From contig JAJDAC010000033.1 of NCBI GenBank assembly GCA_029262065.1, positions 21,231 to 85,230 of the forward strand: a stretch of 64,000 nt of DNA, in the 5' to 3' direction. Under the pieces are notes generated by a model, which saw nothing but the letters and a program-made list of their open reading frames with translations, did not search any database and had not been told where the DNA came from. The DNA comes from Candidatus Krumholzibacteriota bacterium (GTDB taxonomy: Bacteria > Krumholzibacteriota > Krumholzibacteriia > JAJRXK01). Positions 62,186 to 64,000 of this stretch are shown here, piece by piece; positions within the stretch are counted from its first letter, which is position 1, and the number at the start of each line of letters is the position of its first letter. The translations under genes were made by a program, and so were the position numbers.

Positions 62186-63394
62186 CTAGACGGACTCGAG
62201 AATCATGGCAATACCCTGCCCGCCACCGATGCAGGCACTGGCCACGCCGTACTTCGACTTCGACCGCCGTAGCTCCAGGCCCAGCGTAAGCAGCAAACGA
62301 GCACCCGTTGCTCCCAACGGATGGCCCAGCGCGATCGCGCCACCGTTGACGTTGACCTTGTCGCGATCCAGCTCCAGCGCCTTCTCAACGGCCAGGTATT
62401 GCGCCGCGAACGCTTCGTTGATCTCGAACCGGTCGATCTGATCCAGACTCAGGCCAGCTTTGTCCAGGGCCGCACGTATGGCCGGTACCGGTCCAATGCC
62501 CATGCGGCTGGGATCCACGCCCACCGTTGCGTGCGCGACCACCCGGGCCAGCGGTGCGGCGCCGTCGGGCAACGATGCTTCCCCACACACCACCAGCATG
62601 GCCGCGCCGTCGACCATACCGCTCGCGTTACCCGCGGTAACGAAACCGTCCTTGCCGAAGGCCGGTCGCAGCTTGGACAGACCCTCGAGGGACGCGTTGG
62701 GAAAGAAATGGTCATCGTGTTCGAACACCGTCACGTCGCCGCGTCGCCCCTTCAGCTCCACGGGCTGAACCTCTTCGGCGAAGAGTCCGTCGGCGATGGC
62801 TTTCTCGGCCCGTTGGAAACTGCGCAACGCGAACTCGTCCTGGGCATCACGTGTGATCTCGTAATCGCGGGCCAGGTTTTCGGCGGTGTGCGCCATGTAG
62901 CATTTGCTCACCGTGTCGTGCAGCGAAGTCATGAGCGAGTCTTCCAGATTTCCCTGGCCGAACCGCAGCCCTTTGCGCGCGCCACGCACCACGAACGGGG
63001 CCTGCGAGAGGTTTTCCATACCACCGGCCAGCGCCGTACCGATTTCGCCCAGTCGAATGAGATGGTCGGCTTGAACCACGGCTTCGATACCCGAACCGCA
63101 CAGGCGATTGACGGTCAGGGCCGGTCGGTCCTCGGGAACGCCCGCCTTCAGGGCCACGTGTCGAGCGCCGTACAGAGCGTCGGCGCTGGTCTGCAAAGCA
63201 TTGCCACAGATCGTGTGCTCGATACGGTCGGCCGGAACGCCGGTTCGCTCCAGCGCGGCGCGGGCCGCATGTGCGCCCAGGTCGATGGCACTGAGATCGT
63301 GAAACGCACCGCCGGGCTTGCCGGTGCCGGTCTTGCCGCCCGCCCACTCGGCCATTGGGGTGCGGGCTCCGCCCAGAATGAATGTGCTTTCCAC
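62186..63394 (-). CDS. Acetyl-CoA C-acyltransferase (thiolase)
   Basis: 402 aa. Nucleophilic Cys in VNRLCGSGIEAV, GGMENLSQAPF, EINEAFAAQYL, GGAIALGHPLGATGARL and the second active Cys in ACIGGGQGIAM; all thiolase blocks are intact. Either degradative (beta-oxidation) or biosynthetic (acetoacetyl-CoA) direction is possible; the neighbouring enoyl-CoA hydratase favours beta-oxidation or butyrate-type metabolism. It has a 19-base gap to the aconitase gene downstream, so all four genes may form one operon. Confidence 0.93.
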   Translation of the reverse strand: MESTFILGGARTPMAEWAGGKTGTGKPGGAFHDLSAIDLGAHAARAALERTGVPADRIEHTICGNALQTSADALYGARHVALKAGVPEDRPALTVNRLCGSGIEAVVQADHLIRLGEIGTALAGGMENLSQAPFVVRGARKGLRFGQGNLEDSLMTSLHDTVSKCYMAHTAENLARDYEITRDAQDEFALRSFQRAEKAIADGLFAEEVQPVELKGRRGDVTVFEHDDHFFPNASLEGLSKLRPAFGKDGFVTAGNASGMVDGAAMLVVCGEASLPDGAAPLARVVAHATVGVDPSRMGIGPVPAIRAALDKAGLSLDQIDRFEINEAFAAQYLAVEKALELDRDKVNVNGGAIALGHPLGATGARLLLTLGLELRRSKSKYGVASACIGGGQGIAMILESV

Positions 63395-63490
63395 GTCACA
63401 ACTCCACTACGAAGGAATAAGTAAAGGAACGCGCCGCGGACTCGCCGGGCAGCCCCCAATATCAAAAAGAACCCTGCGGGCAGCAAACAT

Positions 63491-64000
63491 CTAGTGGTCG
63501 ACGAACTTGGCTTTCCGCTTCTCGAGGAACGCCTGCATGCCCTCCTGGTAGTCGGCGGTCGAGGCCGCCAGGCCGAATTGGGATGCCTCATAGGCCAGCG
63601 CGTCGGGAAACGACATCTCGCCGCCCAGACGGATTGTCTCCTCTGCGATACGCATAGTGACCTGACTGTGGGCCGCCAAGCCCTCGGCCAGCTTCTGGAC
63701 GGTGGCCGAGAGTTCTTCTGGCTCGACCACCTGGGACACCAACCCCCACTCGGCCGCGGTGGCCGCGCCGATCGGCCGAGCGGTCAAGATCAGGTGCAGC
63801 GCACGACCCTGTCCGACGATCCGACCCAGCCTTTGGGTACCGCCGAATCCCGGTATGATACCGAGAGTTACCTCGGGCAACCCCAGTTTGGCGTTGCTCG
63901 ACGCAACGCGTAATGTGCAGGCCATGGCCAGCTCGAGCCCGCCGCCCAATGCGAAGCCATTGATGGCCGCGATCGAGGGCTTGCCCAGCGTCTCGAGCTT
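63491..64000 (-). CDS. Enoyl-CoA hydratase/isomerase (partial; 5' end outside the window)
   Basis: The C-terminal 169 residues of a crotonase. At the window edge the frame reads KLETLGKPSIAAINGFALGGGLELAMACTLRVA, which contains the oxyanion-hole helix, then LGLPEVTLGIIPGFGGTQRLGRIVG with the catalytic Glu region, and a normal C-terminus (AFLEKRKAKFVDH). It is cut by the window end, not broken. It would supply 3-hydroxyacyl-CoA upstream of the thiolase, 96 bases away. Confidence 0.93.
   Translation of the reverse strand, partial: KLETLGKPSIAAINGFALGGGLELAMACTLRVASSNAKLGLPEVTLGIIPGFGGTQRLGRIVGQGRALHLILTARPIGAATAAEWGLVSQVVEPEELSATVQKLAEGLAAHSQVTMRIAEETIRLGGEMSFPDALAYEASQFGLAASTADYQEGMQAFLEKRKAKFVDH

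Noticed and set aside
1..64000. CRISPR array, insertion sequence or prophage
   Set aside because: No regularly spaced repeats, transposase, integrase or phage structural genes were seen; the clpX-proximal repeats are only two direct copies and one partial inverted copy.
62186..64000. Thiolase and enoyl-CoA hydratase as an unusual pathway
   Set aside because: Both are canonical in motif and length, and such gene pairs are common; nothing novel is visible.

Overview
This is high-GC bacterial chromosomal DNA with no transposase, integrase, phage gene or CRISPR array that I can see. At least five large secreted proteins end in the same FlgD-like immunoglobulin fold (N-P-F-N-P near its start, then a G-R-x-R/G-R-x-V strand, then W-N-G-R-D, then V-A-S-G-V-Y-Y). 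That C-terminal module is typical of the Fibrobacteres-Chlorobi-Bacteroidetes (FCB) superphylum and its uncultured relatives (Krumholzibacteria-, Eisenbacteria- or Latescibacteria-like lineages). The phylum assignment is inference; no rRNA gene is present.

Layout. 0-11.8 kb: a caspase-like secreted protein, a six-bladed propeller protein, RecQ, a lipoprotein, a phospholipase C/Het-C-like protein, a tRNA-Lys and a secreted repeat protein. 11.9-15.5 kb (minus strand): a mer-like operon. It runs from a MerR with the full Hg(II) cysteine triad, through a small thioredoxin-fold protein and a MerT-MerP-thioredoxin fusion, to a redoxin and a membrane protein. The fusion is interrupted by one in-frame TGA exactly where the first cysteine of a CxxC motif would be (U-P-G-C), so I read it as an undescribed or little-known selenoprotein. 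15.6-24.6 kb: a ZU5-type lipoprotein, an aspartic protease, an ArsR-like regulator, a TPR-like protein, a low-molecular-weight phosphatase/arsenate reductase-like protein, a charged coiled-coil protein and a duplicated glycosidase-like secreted protein. 24.6-28.4 kb: a tightly coupled cupredoxin, histidine kinase and porin operon. 28.5-31.2 kb: a propeller/diheme cytochrome fusion. 31.5-42.0 kb: SlyD, then a TM0106-type nuclease-helicase facing a coupled AddB/AddA-like helicase-nuclease pair. 42.1-50.0 kb: a lectin-like secreted protein, a Lon-like protease, FeoA-FeoB and a second six-bladed propeller protein.

50-58.9 kb (minus strand): purA, a temptin-like heme protein, engB, lon, clpX, clpP, tig and tRNA-Leu, a conserved proteostasis block. 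Two repeat structures lie between clpX and lon. 59.1-64 kb (minus strand): an isopropylmalate/isocitrate-type dehydrogenase, a domain-swapped aconitase-family protein, a thiolase and a truncated enoyl-CoA hydratase.

The most unusual content is the mer-like operon with its candidate selenocysteine. A selenol next to a MerT-type channel and an HMA domain, all predicted on the periplasmic side, would be chemically well suited to bind Hg(II). Other notable content is the cupredoxin-kinase-porin operon and the family of secreted proteins sharing one C-terminal module.
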